Source: an uncultured Bacteroidota bacterium (lineage in GTDB: Bacteria; Bacteroidota; Bacteroidia; Flavobacteriales; Flavobacteriaceae). From it: a DNA stretch of 64,000 nt. Position 1 is the stretch's first letter. Every line of letters starts with the position of its first letter. A program made the position numbers and the translations under genes. Where the stretch lies: positions 99,777 through 163,776 of the forward strand of contig CACPQA010000003.1 in assembly GCA_902635965.1 (NCBI GenBank), in the 5' to 3' direction. The notes under the pieces were generated by a model. It was given only the letters and a program-made list of their open reading frames with translations. It was not told where the DNA came from and ran no database searches. Below are positions 28,073-36,790 of the stretch, piece by piece.

Positions 28073-29125
28073 TTAAATATTTAATATTTTATTTATCTGT
28101 TTTTTATCTGTGCTACCACCTGCAAAATCATCAAATACTTTTTGGGTAGCTTCAATAATATGGTTTTGTATAAATTTTGCTCCTTCTTTTGCTCCTTGTT
28201 CAGGGCTTTTAATGCAACATTCCCACTCCATTACAGCCCAAACATCACACCCGTATTCTGTAAGTTTAGTGAAAATTGTTTTGAAGTCAATTTGACCATC
28301 ACCAGGTGATCTATATCTTCCAGCTCTGTCTTTCCATGTTCCATAACCACCAAACGCTCCTTTTTTTCCATTTGGTTTAAACTCAGAGTCTTTTACGTGA
28401 AAAGCCTTAATAAATTCATGGTAGTGATCAATATAGGTAATGTAATCAAGTTGTTGTAAAACAAAATGGCTGGGATCGTAAAGTATGTTGGCTCTTTTGT
28501 GATTATTTGAAGCTTCTAAAAACATTTCAAAAGTTTCTCCATCATGAATATCTTCACCGGGGTGAACTTCAAAGCAGGCATTGACATCGTTATCTTCAAA
28601 AACGTCTAAGATTGGAATCCATCTCTTTGCTAACTCTTGAAAACCAGCTTTAATTAGACCTTCTGGTTGCTGAGGCCATGGATGCCAATATGGCCACAGG
28701 AGCGCACCACTAAATGTAGCGTGAGATTTGATTCCCAGATTTGAACTAGCTTTAGCTGCCTTTTTGACTTGTTCAATTGCCCATTTGGTTCTCTCTTTTG
28801 GTTTATTTCTTAGCTCTTTGGGTGCAAAATTATCAAACATCAAGTCGTAGGCTGGGTGAACTGCAACAAGTTGTCCTTGGAGATGTGTTGAAAGTTCAGT
28901 AATCTCAAGCCCAAATGAATTTATCCTTCCTTTATACTCATCGCAATAGGTTTTACTAGATGAAGCTTTATCTAAATCAAAGAGCCACTTATCTAAAGTT
29001 GGAATTTGTATTCCTCTGTAACCTAGATTTGACGCCCACTCACATAATCCATCGATTGAATTAAATGGTGATTTGTTATCTATAAATTGGGCTAAAAAAA
29101 CTGCAGGACCTTTAATTGTTTTCAT
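28073..29125 (-). CDS. Sugar phosphate isomerase/epimerase-like TIM-barrel protein
   Basis: A 350-residue AP-endonuclease-2/xylose-isomerase-like TIM barrel. Likely metal ligands lie in ACFEVHPGEDIHDG, ILYDPSHFVLQQLDY, AFHVKDSEF and VMEWECC (Glu, Asp/His, His, Glu pattern). It has no signal peptide, so it is cytoplasmic. Relatives in such loci epimerise, isomerise or hydrate keto sugars. It lies between the Gfo/Idh gene (5-base gap) and the DUF1080 gene. The exact reaction is not visible. Confidence 0.87.
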   Translation of the reverse strand: MKTIKGPAVFLAQFIDNKSPFNSIDGLCEWASNLGYRGIQIPTLDKWLFDLDKASSSKTYCDEYKGRINSFGLEITELSTHLQGQLVAVHPAYDLMFDNFAPKELRNKPKERTKWAIEQVKKAAKASSNLGIKSHATFSGALLWPYWHPWPQQPEGLIKAGFQELAKRWIPILDVFEDNDVNACFEVHPGEDIHDGETFEMFLEASNNHKRANILYDPSHFVLQQLDYITYIDHYHEFIKAFHVKDSEFKPNGKKGAFGGYGTWKDRAGRYRSPGDGQIDFKTIFTKLTEYGCDVWAVMEWECCIKSPEQGAKEGAKFIQNHIIEATQKVFDDFAGGSTDKKQINKILNI

Positions 29126-29130
29126 AAAAT

Positions 29131-30264
29131 TTAATCTAATTTAATCCATAAATTTCCTTTTTTATTAGACTCCAAAACTTTTTCTATAAACATCATTCCT
29201 CTCACCCCTTCTTTAATTGAAGGAAATGAACCATCCTTTGTTTCAACTCCTCTGAGAGTTTTTGCAACTCCGTTATAAATGTTACCCATAGCATCGAAAA
29301 ATCCTTCTGGATGTCCGGGTGGTAATTTCGAAGACTTTAATGAAAAATCAGAAAGGTATGAATTGCCAGGTTTTAAAATTTGTATTGGTTTACCCTCCAT
29401 AAGTTGATAAAGATAATTTGGATTTTCTTGATTCCACTTAAAGCATCCATCTTCTCCATAAATTTGAACTGTAAAGCTATTTTCCTCTGCTGTAGCGATC
29501 TGGGATGCTCTAATCACCCCTTTGCAATACTCAGAGAAACGGACAAGTATTGTACCATCAACATCCATTAGATTTTCTGGATACAGATAATTCAAGTCAG
29601 CAAGAATTTTATCAATTTTCATACCCGTTAGAAATTCTGCCATATTAAAAGCGTGAGTTCCAATATCACCGATGCAGCAGCTTAAACCACCTTTGTCGGG
29701 ATCTAGTCTCCAAACTGTTTTTCTAAGTTCAGGATCTTTAATTATTGGATTAATCCACCCTTGATAATATTGTAAATCAATTTTTTGGATTTTTCCAATC
29801 GCTCCATCTCTAATCATTTGCTTCATTTCTCTAACAATTGGATATCCCGTGTAGGTGTATGTTACCGCAAATACAAGATCCTTTTTTTTAACCTCCAATT
29901 CTAATTCCTGGGCTTCAGAATACGTAGTTGTTAGCGGCTTTTCGCATATTACACTGAAGTTATTTTGAATGAGTTTTTTGGCCATAGGATAATGAAGAAA
30001 GTTGGGTGTTAAAACAGAAACGATTTGAATTCTCTCATTCTTTGGTAGAGAAAGTTCAGCCTCTATCAAGGATTCAAAATCATCGTAGATTCTTTCCTCT
30101 TTGATTCCAATTTTCTTACCAAAGGCCTTATTTTCATTTGGGTCTGGATTAAAACAACCACCTACTAACTCAAATTCATCGAACATCCCAGATGCAATTC
30201 TGTGGACAATGCCAATAAGAGAATCTCCACCACCTCCAAGTATACCAAGACGTATTTTACTCAT
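29131..30264 (-). CDS. Gfo/Idh/MocA-family oxidoreductase
   Basis: A 377-residue NAD(P)-dependent sugar dehydrogenase: N-terminal Rossmann fold (LGILGGGGDSLIGIVHRIAS, about 5-24), the CEKPLTTTYSEA motif (about 100-111) with the conserved EKP, and a C-terminal mixed alpha/beta domain containing DIGTHAFNMAEFLTG. The Gly-rich loop is longer than the usual GxGxxG. It may reduce or oxidise a keto sugar. It overlaps the MFS gene upstream by 8 bases. Cytoplasmic. Confidence 0.92.
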   Translation of the reverse strand: MSKIRLGILGGGGDSLIGIVHRIASGMFDEFELVGGCFNPDPNENKAFGKKIGIKEERIYDDFESLIEAELSLPKNERIQIVSVLTPNFLHYPMAKKLIQNNFSVICEKPLTTTYSEAQELELEVKKKDLVFAVTYTYTGYPIVREMKQMIRDGAIGKIQKIDLQYYQGWINPIIKDPELRKTVWRLDPDKGGLSCCIGDIGTHAFNMAEFLTGMKIDKILADLNYLYPENLMDVDGTILVRFSEYCKGVIRASQIATAEENSFTVQIYGEDGCFKWNQENPNYLYQLMEGKPIQILKPGNSYLSDFSLKSSKLPPGHPEGFFDAMGNIYNGVAKTLRGVETKDGSFPSIKEGVRGMMFIEKVLESNKKGNLWIKLD

Positions 30265-31465
30265 TTTCTAATTTTATTTTTTCGTCTTTAAACGTTAAAA
30301 TGAAAAAAATCAATACAAAAAATGCAAATCCAGAAGGAATTAGCCAAATTTGTGTCCAATCGTGCGTCGAATCTATTGTGTAAAGATCGGTGATTTTTCC
30401 AGCTATTCTAAAACCAACTAGCATACCAAGTCCATAAGTTGCAAGAGTTATAAGTCCTTGTGCAGAACTTTTAAATTGACTTCCAGCTTTAAAATCGGTA
30501 TAAATCTGACCGGAAACAAAAAAGAAATCATAACATATCCCGTGTAAAATTACACCTAAAATTAACATCCAAACTCCTCCTCCAACATCCCCATATGCAA
30601 AAAGAATATACCTTAAAACCCAAGCAATCATTCCTACAATAAGGGTGGTTTTGATTCCATATCGTTTCAAAAAAACTGGTAATAATAGAATAAACAGGGC
30701 TTCTGAAATTTGACCAAGACTCATAACTGCTGCAGCTTTTGGCATACCAACTTCATTTAAAAATTGATTGGCATGTTGATAATAAAAAGCTAGCGGTATA
30801 CATATCAAAATTGACGAAATAAAAAAGATTAGATATTTTCTGTTTTTAAGGAGTGAAAGTGCATCTAATCCTAGTATTTTACTAAAACTCAAATTTTCTT
30901 TATCAGCTGTCGGTGGAGTGTTGGGTAATGTAAAGCTGAAAATCCCTAAAATGAACGATGCGGCTGCTGTAAGAAAAAAAGTATTTTCTAAAATTTTTTG
31001 TGATTCCCACCCTAGAAATCCTATTGTAAGACCCGCAATAATCCATCCGACAGTTCCGAAAACTCTAATAGGCGGAAATTCTTTTGAAGGATCTACCATT
31101 TGCCTAAACGCTACTGAGTTAACCAAAGCTAGTGTAGGCATATATAGGATCATGTAGATAAAAATAAAAGGGTAAAAAGCTATAAAATCATTTTGAATTC
31201 CTGCTTGAAATAAAAGAAACGCTCCAATGATATGCAAGATACCAAGGATTTTTTGAGCAGAAAAATAACGATCAGCGACTAGCCCAATGATAAACGGTGC
31301 TACTATGGCACCAATTGATTGCGTTTCATAAGCCTGAGCAAGTTGGGATCCACTTGCATTAAAATTTTGGGATAAAAAAGTTCCCATAGTGACGAACCAT
31401 CCTCCCCAAATAAAAAATTCAAGAAACATCATAAAAGAGAGTTGTATTTTTATTTTATTATTCAT
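30257..31465 (-). CDS. MFS permease, nucleoside:H+ symporter (NupG-like) family
   Basis: A 402-residue polytopic protein with about 12 hydrophobic helices. The N-terminus (SFMMFLEFFIWGGWFVTMGT) and IGAIVAPFIIGLVADRYFSA match the NHS/NupG-like branch that in Bacteroidota is usually found with Gfo/Idh and isomerase genes. It probably imports a sugar or keto sugar from the periplasm by proton symport; nucleosides are less likely given the neighbours. It is 7 bases downstream of the TIM-barrel gene. Confidence 0.88.
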   Translation of the reverse strand: MNNKIKIQLSFMMFLEFFIWGGWFVTMGTFLSQNFNASGSQLAQAYETQSIGAIVAPFIIGLVADRYFSAQKILGILHIIGAFLLFQAGIQNDFIAFYPFIFIYMILYMPTLALVNSVAFRQMVDPSKEFPPIRVFGTVGWIIAGLTIGFLGWESQKILENTFFLTAAASFILGIFSFTLPNTPPTADKENLSFSKILGLDALSLLKNRKYLIFFISSILICIPLAFYYQHANQFLNEVGMPKAAAVMSLGQISEALFILLLPVFLKRYGIKTTLIVGMIAWVLRYILFAYGDVGGGVWMLILGVILHGICYDFFFVSGQIYTDFKAGSQFKSSAQGLITLATYGLGMLVGFRIAGKITDLYTIDSTHDWTQIWLIPSGFAFFVLIFFILTFKDEKIKLENE

Positions 31466-31472
31466 GACAGTA

Positions 31473-32450
31473 TTATGAAATCAATTTACCTTTATTGATA
31501 AGCAAGTTTTTTGTAGCCAGTATTCCATCTATTTCTGATAACCCAGTTCCTTCATATTCAACACCTATGTAGCCGTTGTATCCAGATTCTTTTACAATTT
31601 TAAGCATTTTTAAATAGTCTGTGTATATTTCATCTCCTTCATAATTAAAACTGTTTGATTTTGCACTTACAGCAAAAGCTTTTGGCATCATTTCCTTTAT
31701 ACCCTTGTACCTGTCATATTCTTTAACGCAATCCGATTCATATAGATCACCTTCTACTCTTTTTATACAAAAGTTTCCAAAATCAGGTAATGTGCCACAA
31801 TTTTTTAGATTAACATTATTTATTACTTGCATCAAAAGTTCTGCATTTGATGACAAGCTTCCATGATTTTCTACAATTACATTAATATTGAAATCTTTTG
31901 AGAATTCAGAAAGCCTTGAAAGGCTATCAGAGGAATATTCCATCCACTTCATTTTTTGTTCTGAACCATATAAATTGACTCTTACGGAATGACAACCCAT
32001 TTGAGATGCGGCATCAATCCACTTTTTGTGGTTTTCTACAGCAGCATTTCTTTTTCTAACTTTAGATGTAGCTAGATCACCCTCACCATCTATCATGATC
32101 AATAAATTTTCAACATTGTTTTGTTGAGCTTCATCATTATTTTTTTTAATAAAGTTTTTAATGGCTTGATGCTTATTTCTTGAGTCCATCACATCACTGT
32201 AAAGTTGATTAACATATTCTAAACCACTAAATCCTAGTTCTTTGGCTGTTTTAGCAAAATCATAGGGATCAAATTTACCAGAATCAATACCCTTATGAAG
32301 TGACCACTGGGCAAGGGAAAGTTTAAAAAATAAGTTTTTATTCGTTTCATTGATCAAATCAAAGCCAGGACCTTTTGTGGGAATTGCTAAAAGTGCAAAT
32401 CCTAGACCTAATTTAAGTTGCTTTTCGATAAACTCTCTTCTTTTTATCAT
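31473..32450 (-). CDS. TIM-barrel sugar isomerase-like protein with export signal
   Basis: A 325-residue xylose-isomerase-like TIM barrel. The N-terminus MIKRREFIEKQLKLGLGFAL has twin arginines before a hydrophobic stretch, so export by Tat is likely. The barrel shows LSLAQWSLHKGI, VIVENHGSLSS and GYIGVEYEGTGLSE, with Glu residues that could bind metal. It is the first gene of the leftward sugar operon. Being exported, it would act in the periplasm, unlike the second TIM-barrel protein; a role in isomerising or hydrating an oxidised sugar there is inference. Confidence 0.82.
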   Translation of the reverse strand: MIKRREFIEKQLKLGLGFALLAIPTKGPGFDLINETNKNLFFKLSLAQWSLHKGIDSGKFDPYDFAKTAKELGFSGLEYVNQLYSDVMDSRNKHQAIKNFIKKNNDEAQQNNVENLLIMIDGEGDLATSKVRKRNAAVENHKKWIDAASQMGCHSVRVNLYGSEQKMKWMEYSSDSLSRLSEFSKDFNINVIVENHGSLSSNAELLMQVINNVNLKNCGTLPDFGNFCIKRVEGDLYESDCVKEYDRYKGIKEMMPKAFAVSAKSNSFNYEGDEIYTDYLKMLKIVKESGYNGYIGVEYEGTGLSEIDGILATKNLLINKGKLIS

Positions 32451-32592
32451 AATTAAAAGTGATTAAAATTTACAAACCTTTTAAAAATTATTCTTTTATA
32501 TTGTGAAAAACAAAATATATACAATCTAAAAATACACATTATATAATTAATAATTAATTTTACACAACAAAGGATTAGAATTATAGAGTTTT

Positions 32593-34290
32593 ATGAAAAA
32601 TATTGAAAGTAACTACGATGCAATAGTTATTGGAACTGGAGTCAGTGGAGGCTGGGCAGCAAAAGAGCTTACAGAAAAAGGACTCAAAACACTTGTTTTA
32701 GAAAGAGGTAGAATGGTCAAGCATATAGAAGATTATACTACCATGAATATGGATGAATGGGATTTCCCTGCGGGTGATGTAAAAACAGCTGAAATAAGAA
32801 AAAGGCAACCAGTACAGACTCGAACTGGTCAAGTTAAAGAACATTCTAAACATTTTTTTGTTGATGACCTCGACCATCCATACAATGAAATAAAACCATT
32901 TAATTGGTTGAGAGGTTATCATGTAGGAGGTAGATCTCTTACATGGGGTCGACAAGTTTATCGACTTAGTGATTTTGATTTTGAGGCCAACTTAAAAGAG
33001 GGTGTTGCTGTGGATTGGCCTATAAGATACAAGGATATTGCCCCTTGGTACGACTATGTCGAAGAATACATCGGAATTAGCGGAGAAAAGCTAGGTTTAC
33101 CTCAATTACCGGATGGTAAATTTTTAAAGCCAATGGAAATGCATTGTGTTGAAAAAGACTTAAAGAAATCAATTCATGAAAATTATGATGACAGAACCCT
33201 AACCATAGGTAGAGTAGCGCACATTACTGAAGGAACAAAAAAAGGGTTAGGTAGGGTTTCGTGCCAGTATAGAAATAGATGTAGGAGAGGATGTCCATAT
33301 GGATCATATTTTAGTTCAAATTCGTCGACTATTCCTGCTGCTGTACAAACCGGAAATTTAACTCTTAGGCCAAATTCAATTGTACATGAAATTATTTATG
33401 ATGAAAATCAAGAAAAAGCAACTGGAGTCAAAGTAATTGATACAGAAACCAAAAAAACTAACGAATATAGGTCAAAGGTTATATTTTTGTGTGCATCAGC
33501 AGTTGCATCAGCATCAATTTTATTACAATCAAGATCGAACAGGTTTCCAAACGGAATGGGTAATGATTCAGGAGAGCTTGGACACAACTTAATGGATCAT
33601 CATTTCCAAGTTGGGGCTAAAGGTGTTTCTGATAAACATGAAGACAAATATTTTACTGGTAGAAGACCAAATGGAATCTATTTACCCAGATTTCGTAATC
33701 TTGGTGGTAAAACTAATAGAAAAGATTTTTTAAGAGGGTATGGTTATCAAGGAGGAGGAAGCAGAGGTTCGCATAAACCATCCTCAATAGAAAGTGCATA
33801 CGGGGCTAAATTTAAAGAAGAACTGCTGAGACCCAGAGAATGGGGGATATCTCTTGGAGCCTTTGGAGAAATTCTACCTTATCACGATAATAAAATGACA
33901 CTGGATTACAATAAAACTGATAAGTGGGGATTACCTACCATTTCCTTTGACGCAAAAATTAGGGAAAATGAACTAAATATGCGAAAAGACATGATGAACC
34001 AAGCTGTCGAAATGCTTGAAAACGCAGGATTTAAAAATGTTAAAGGCCATGACAATAATTACGTTATGGGACACGGGATTCATGAAATGGGAACAGCGAG
34101 AATGGGTCGTAATCCTAAAACCTCAGTCCTAAATGGGAATAATCAAATTCATAGTGTACCAAATGTGTATGTGACCGATGGTGCCTTTATGACTTCAGCT
34201 GGATGTACAAACCCCTCTATAACATATATGGCTATGACAGCTAGAGCTGTAAATCACGCTGTAAGTGAGCTTAAAAAAATGAATATTTAG
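32593..34290 (+). CDS. GMC-type FAD-dependent sugar dehydrogenase, large subunit
   Basis: A 565-residue GMC oxidoreductase. FAD binding is at the N-terminus (VIGTGVSGGWAAKEL, about 12-26; E38), with GYHVGGRSLTWGRQ at about 108-121. The C-terminal active-site region has HEMGTARMG and NPSITYMAMTARAVNH. A three-cysteine motif C224-x5-C230-x3-C234 resembles the [3Fe-4S] segment of bacterial FAD glucose and sorbitol dehydrogenases. There is no signal peptide; it is probably exported with the Tat signal of the next protein. It likely oxidises a sugar at C3 and passes electrons to a membrane or periplasmic carrier. Divergent from the sugar operon (142-base gap with no convincing promoter). Confidence 0.92.
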   Translation: MKNIESNYDAIVIGTGVSGGWAAKELTEKGLKTLVLERGRMVKHIEDYTTMNMDEWDFPAGDVKTAEIRKRQPVQTRTGQVKEHSKHFFVDDLDHPYNEIKPFNWLRGYHVGGRSLTWGRQVYRLSDFDFEANLKEGVAVDWPIRYKDIAPWYDYVEEYIGISGEKLGLPQLPDGKFLKPMEMHCVEKDLKKSIHENYDDRTLTIGRVAHITEGTKKGLGRVSCQYRNRCRRGCPYGSYFSSNSSTIPAAVQTGNLTLRPNSIVHEIIYDENQEKATGVKVIDTETKKTNEYRSKVIFLCASAVASASILLQSRSNRFPNGMGNDSGELGHNLMDHHFQVGAKGVSDKHEDKYFTGRRPNGIYLPRFRNLGGKTNRKDFLRGYGYQGGGSRGSHKPSSIESAYGAKFKEELLRPREWGISLGAFGEILPYHDNKMTLDYNKTDKWGLPTISFDAKIRENELNMRKDMMNQAVEMLENAGFKNVKGHDNNYVMGHGIHEMGTARMGRNPKTSVLNGNNQIHSVPNVYVTDGAFMTSAGCTNPSITYMAMTARAVNHAVSELKKMNI

Positions 34291-34292
34291 TT

Positions 34293-34940
34293 ATGAATAG
34301 ACGAAAAGCACTTAAAAATATTGGGTTTTCTTTAGGAGCTGTCTCTGCAACTCCTACTCTGGTTAGTTTACTTAGTAGTTGTCAAAATGAATCAAATTGG
34401 AGTCCTAAACTTTTATCAGATTCTCAAATTGATTTCATTTCAAATTACATTGAACTTATAATTCCAAAAACAAAAGATATTCCAGGGGGAACAGAGCTTG
34501 GATTGCACAAATGGGTTGATATTTGTGCTAAACTTATATTGAATAAGGAATCTCAAAGAAGTTATTTGTTTAGCCTAGATTGCCTAATTGATGATACTCT
34601 TAAATCAGCTTCAAAAGAAGAAATAGGTGAATTAAAAATTGATGATTATGAAAACCAGTTAAAGAAGTTCTTACTGGCTGAAAATTCTACAAACAAAAAA
34701 TGGAGTAAGTCAGTAAAAAATTATTGGTCAAAAAAACCAAAAGACTTAAATTTATCTAATGCTCCCCAGCAGGCACTTGCTTACTCTTCTTTAATAACTC
34801 TCAGACAGTGGACCTCTAAGGGGTTCAGATTTAATGAATATATAGGGAAAAACGTACTCGATTACAGACCTGTTCCAGGAGAACAAAAAGGATGTGTTGA
34901 TTTAGAAGAAACTACCGGAGGTTTGATTTGGGCAATTTAA
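34293..34940 (+). CDS. Gluconate 2-dehydrogenase subunit 3 family protein (small subunit of the GMC enzyme)
   Basis: A 215-residue small subunit. The N-terminus MNRRKALKNIGFSLGAVSAT is a Tat-type signal, followed by LLSSCQN, which could also be a lipobox. The rest is a helical domain beginning LSDSQIDFISNYIELIIPKT, the hallmark of the subunit 3 family. In related dehydrogenases this subunit carries the large subunit through Tat and stabilises it. It starts 2 bases after the GMC gene. No cytochrome c subunit follows; the next gene is a convergent azurin-like gene. Confidence 0.9.
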   Translation: MNRRKALKNIGFSLGAVSATPTLVSLLSSCQNESNWSPKLLSDSQIDFISNYIELIIPKTKDIPGGTELGLHKWVDICAKLILNKESQRSYLFSLDCLIDDTLKSASKEEIGELKIDDYENQLKKFLLAENSTNKKWSKSVKNYWSKKPKDLNLSNAPQQALAYSSLITLRQWTSKGFRFNEYIGKNVLDYRPVPGEQKGCVDLEETTGGLIWAI

Positions 34941-34941
34941 A

Positions 34942-35442
34942 CTAGCTCACGATTAGAACACCTCTCATTAGTCCGTAATGTCCAGGAAATGTGCATATAT
35001 AGGTATAAGAGCCTTTTTCTGGAGCAGTAAAAATAATTGTATCACTTTCGCCACCCCCAATCATTTTTGTGTAAGCAATTGTTTCATTTCCATCAGGAAT
35101 ATATTCATTTTCTCGAGCAAGCATTGCTCTTTGAGCAAAGTCATTCAAATTAGTTTCTTTCTTTAAAAGAACAAAATTGTGTCCCATAATTTCCTTACTC
35201 ATTTTACCTGTGTGGTTTAAAGTTAAGGTTATTTTCTGGCCTTCAAAAACTCTTAATTCATTTTGATCAAATTTCATCAAATCATTTGAATTGATTATTA
35301 TGAAGGTTTCTTTAGAATTCTTATCTAACACATCTTCCTTTTTTTCTATTGCTTTGTATTCAAATTTGTTTTTTTTACTGTCTGTGTTCCCATCGCATGA
35401 GATAACAATAGTAACTAATAAGAGAATTTTTATTTTTTTCAT
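34942..35442 (-). CDS. Azurin-like blue copper protein, lipoprotein
   Basis: A 166-residue cupredoxin. The N-terminus MKKIKILLLVTIVISC carries a lipobox (Cys 16). The type 1 copper ligands are all present: H88 (MGHNF), C150 (YICTFPGH), H155 and M159. The fold region NELRVFEGQKITLTLNHTGK and the late position of Cys-His-Met match azurin. It carries single electrons in the periplasm. I start at the ATG six codons inside the longest frame because it begins the signal directly; the longer form starts at 35460. It converges on the GMC dehydrogenase operon with a 1-base gap, so a role as electron acceptor is possible. Confidence 0.92.
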   Translation of the reverse strand: MKKIKILLLVTIVISCDGNTDSKKNKFEYKAIEKKEDVLDKNSKETFIIINSNDLMKFDQNELRVFEGQKITLTLNHTGKMSKEIMGHNFVLLKKETNLNDFAQRAMLARENEYIPDGNETIAYTKMIGGGESDTIIFTAPEKGSYTYICTFPGHYGLMRGVLIVS

Positions 35443-35475
35443 AGATATAATTAGCTGCAATTTATGAATTATTAA

Positions 35476-36363
35476 CTATATTTTTTTTCTTTTTGTTACT
35501 AAATAGACGCCACAAAAAACCATCAAACAAGAAATAAATTTTATCGAGTCCAATTTATCATTACCCGTAATGGAAGCATATCCAACTGCAATGATTGGTT
35601 GAAAATAAGTGAATGAGCTAATGGTTGTTGCTTGAAGGTATTGAAGCGCAAACATGTTAAAAAGATATGCTAAGAAAGTAGTACAAATGACAACAAAGCC
35701 AATTCTCCAAATTGCATGAAAAGGCAAATTGAACCAATCAACCAACATAAATTCATTAAAAGTAAAAGGGAGATTGTATAAAATGCCTAAAGGAAACATC
35801 CACTTCATTAAAGTAATTGTATTATATTTTTTAACAAGAGGTTTAGATATAACCAAATAAGTTCCAAAACTTAATGCGTTGCAAACCATCAATGTATTTC
35901 CTAAGGGAATATTTGGAGCATTTAAAGTGAAAGAGTTTCCATACACAATTAATGTTACTGCCCCAGAGAATCCTAATATAATTCCTCCAAATTTTGTAAA
36001 TGTTATTTTTTCTTTAATTAAGATTGCGGATATAATCAATACAAAAAGAGGGGTTAAAGTAACTATAACTGCTCCATTAATGGGCGTGGATAAACTAAGG
36101 CCTTTAATGAATGCTAGCATGTTCACACACATTCCAAAGACAGAGGCTATAAAAAGCCTTGGGTAATCGCTAAATTCTATTCTCTCACTTTTCATAAATA
36201 AACTTGCAATCCAAAATAGAATAGTAGCTCCAATAACACGAAGCAATACCAGTCCAAATGCTCCGATGTAATTTGGCATGATAACTTTTGCAATAGTGTG
36301 ATTTAGCGCATAAATGGTTGTTGCTCCTAGTGCCGCTAAAAAAGCAAAACGCTTCATATTCAA
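35476..36363 (-). CDS. DMT-superfamily (EamA) permease
   Basis: A 295-residue membrane protein with about ten hydrophobic helices and two EamA repeats (first around 8-140, with GFSGAVTLIVYG at the end; second around 155-290). It opens FLAALGATTIYALNHTIAKV. It transports a small metabolite, often amino-acid-like, but the substrate cannot be assigned. Its start overlaps the stop of the ArsC-like gene by 4 bases. Confidence 0.9.
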   Translation of the reverse strand: MNMKRFAFLAALGATTIYALNHTIAKVIMPNYIGAFGLVLLRVIGATILFWIASLFMKSERIEFSDYPRLFIASVFGMCVNMLAFIKGLSLSTPINGAVIVTLTPLFVLIISAILIKEKITFTKFGGIILGFSGAVTLIVYGNSFTLNAPNIPLGNTLMVCNALSFGTYLVISKPLVKKYNTITLMKWMFPLGILYNLPFTFNEFMLVDWFNLPFHAIWRIGFVVICTTFLAYLFNMFALQYLQATTISSFTYFQPIIAVGYASITGNDKLDSIKFISCLMVFCGVYLVTKRKKI

Positions 36364-36704
36364 TAAAAAATATTTTTAATTGCCTCTATATTTTTTTTGC
36401 TATTACCAATAAAAAGTTGACCGTTGAAGTGAAGAATGGGTCTTTTTAAATAAGTATAATGTTCATTTAATAACGAAAAAATTTTTTCTTCACTTAAAGT
36501 TTTTTTGTCAATATTTCTAAGTTTTTGTGCTCGATCATTTAAAAGAGAGCGAAAGGTTCCAGTAATACTCTTAAATGATTTTAACTCATTTGGGTTAAGA
36601 GGGGTTTTCTTTATATCTCTAAGACTTATATTTTTCGGTAGATTAACTTCATTTATAATACGCTTACAAGTGTCACAACTACTTAGATATATGAATTGAT
36701 TCAT
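36360..36704 (-). CDS. ArsC/Spx/YffB-like thioredoxin-fold protein
   Basis: A 114-residue ArsC-family protein with a CxxC at the N-terminus (C10-D-T-C13) in YLSSCDTCKRII, and LKRPILHFNGQLFIGNS near the C-terminus with the conserved RPI. This resembles Spx/YffB and arsenate reductases of the glutaredoxin-coupled type. No ars genes are nearby, so arsenate resistance is only one possibility. Cotranscribed with the DMT permease. Confidence 0.85.
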   Translation of the reverse strand: MNQFIYLSSCDTCKRIINEVNLPKNISLRDIKKTPLNPNELKSFKSITGTFRSLLNDRAQKLRNIDKKTLSEEKIFSLLNEHYTYLKRPILHFNGQLFIGNSKKNIEAIKNIFY

Positions 36705-36790
36705 TATATTTTTTGAATCATCAAATTAAATCAATTTTATTTAAATCAAACAATAATTAAGGTATTGTATTAACTTTGTAATTTAATATA

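Noticed and set aside
32451..32592. Possible operator or promoter between the divergent sugar operons
   Set aside because: Only short ATTGT/ACAAT arms and AT-rich repeats were found; no -33/-7 pair with correct spacing on either strand. The control of this locus is not visible.
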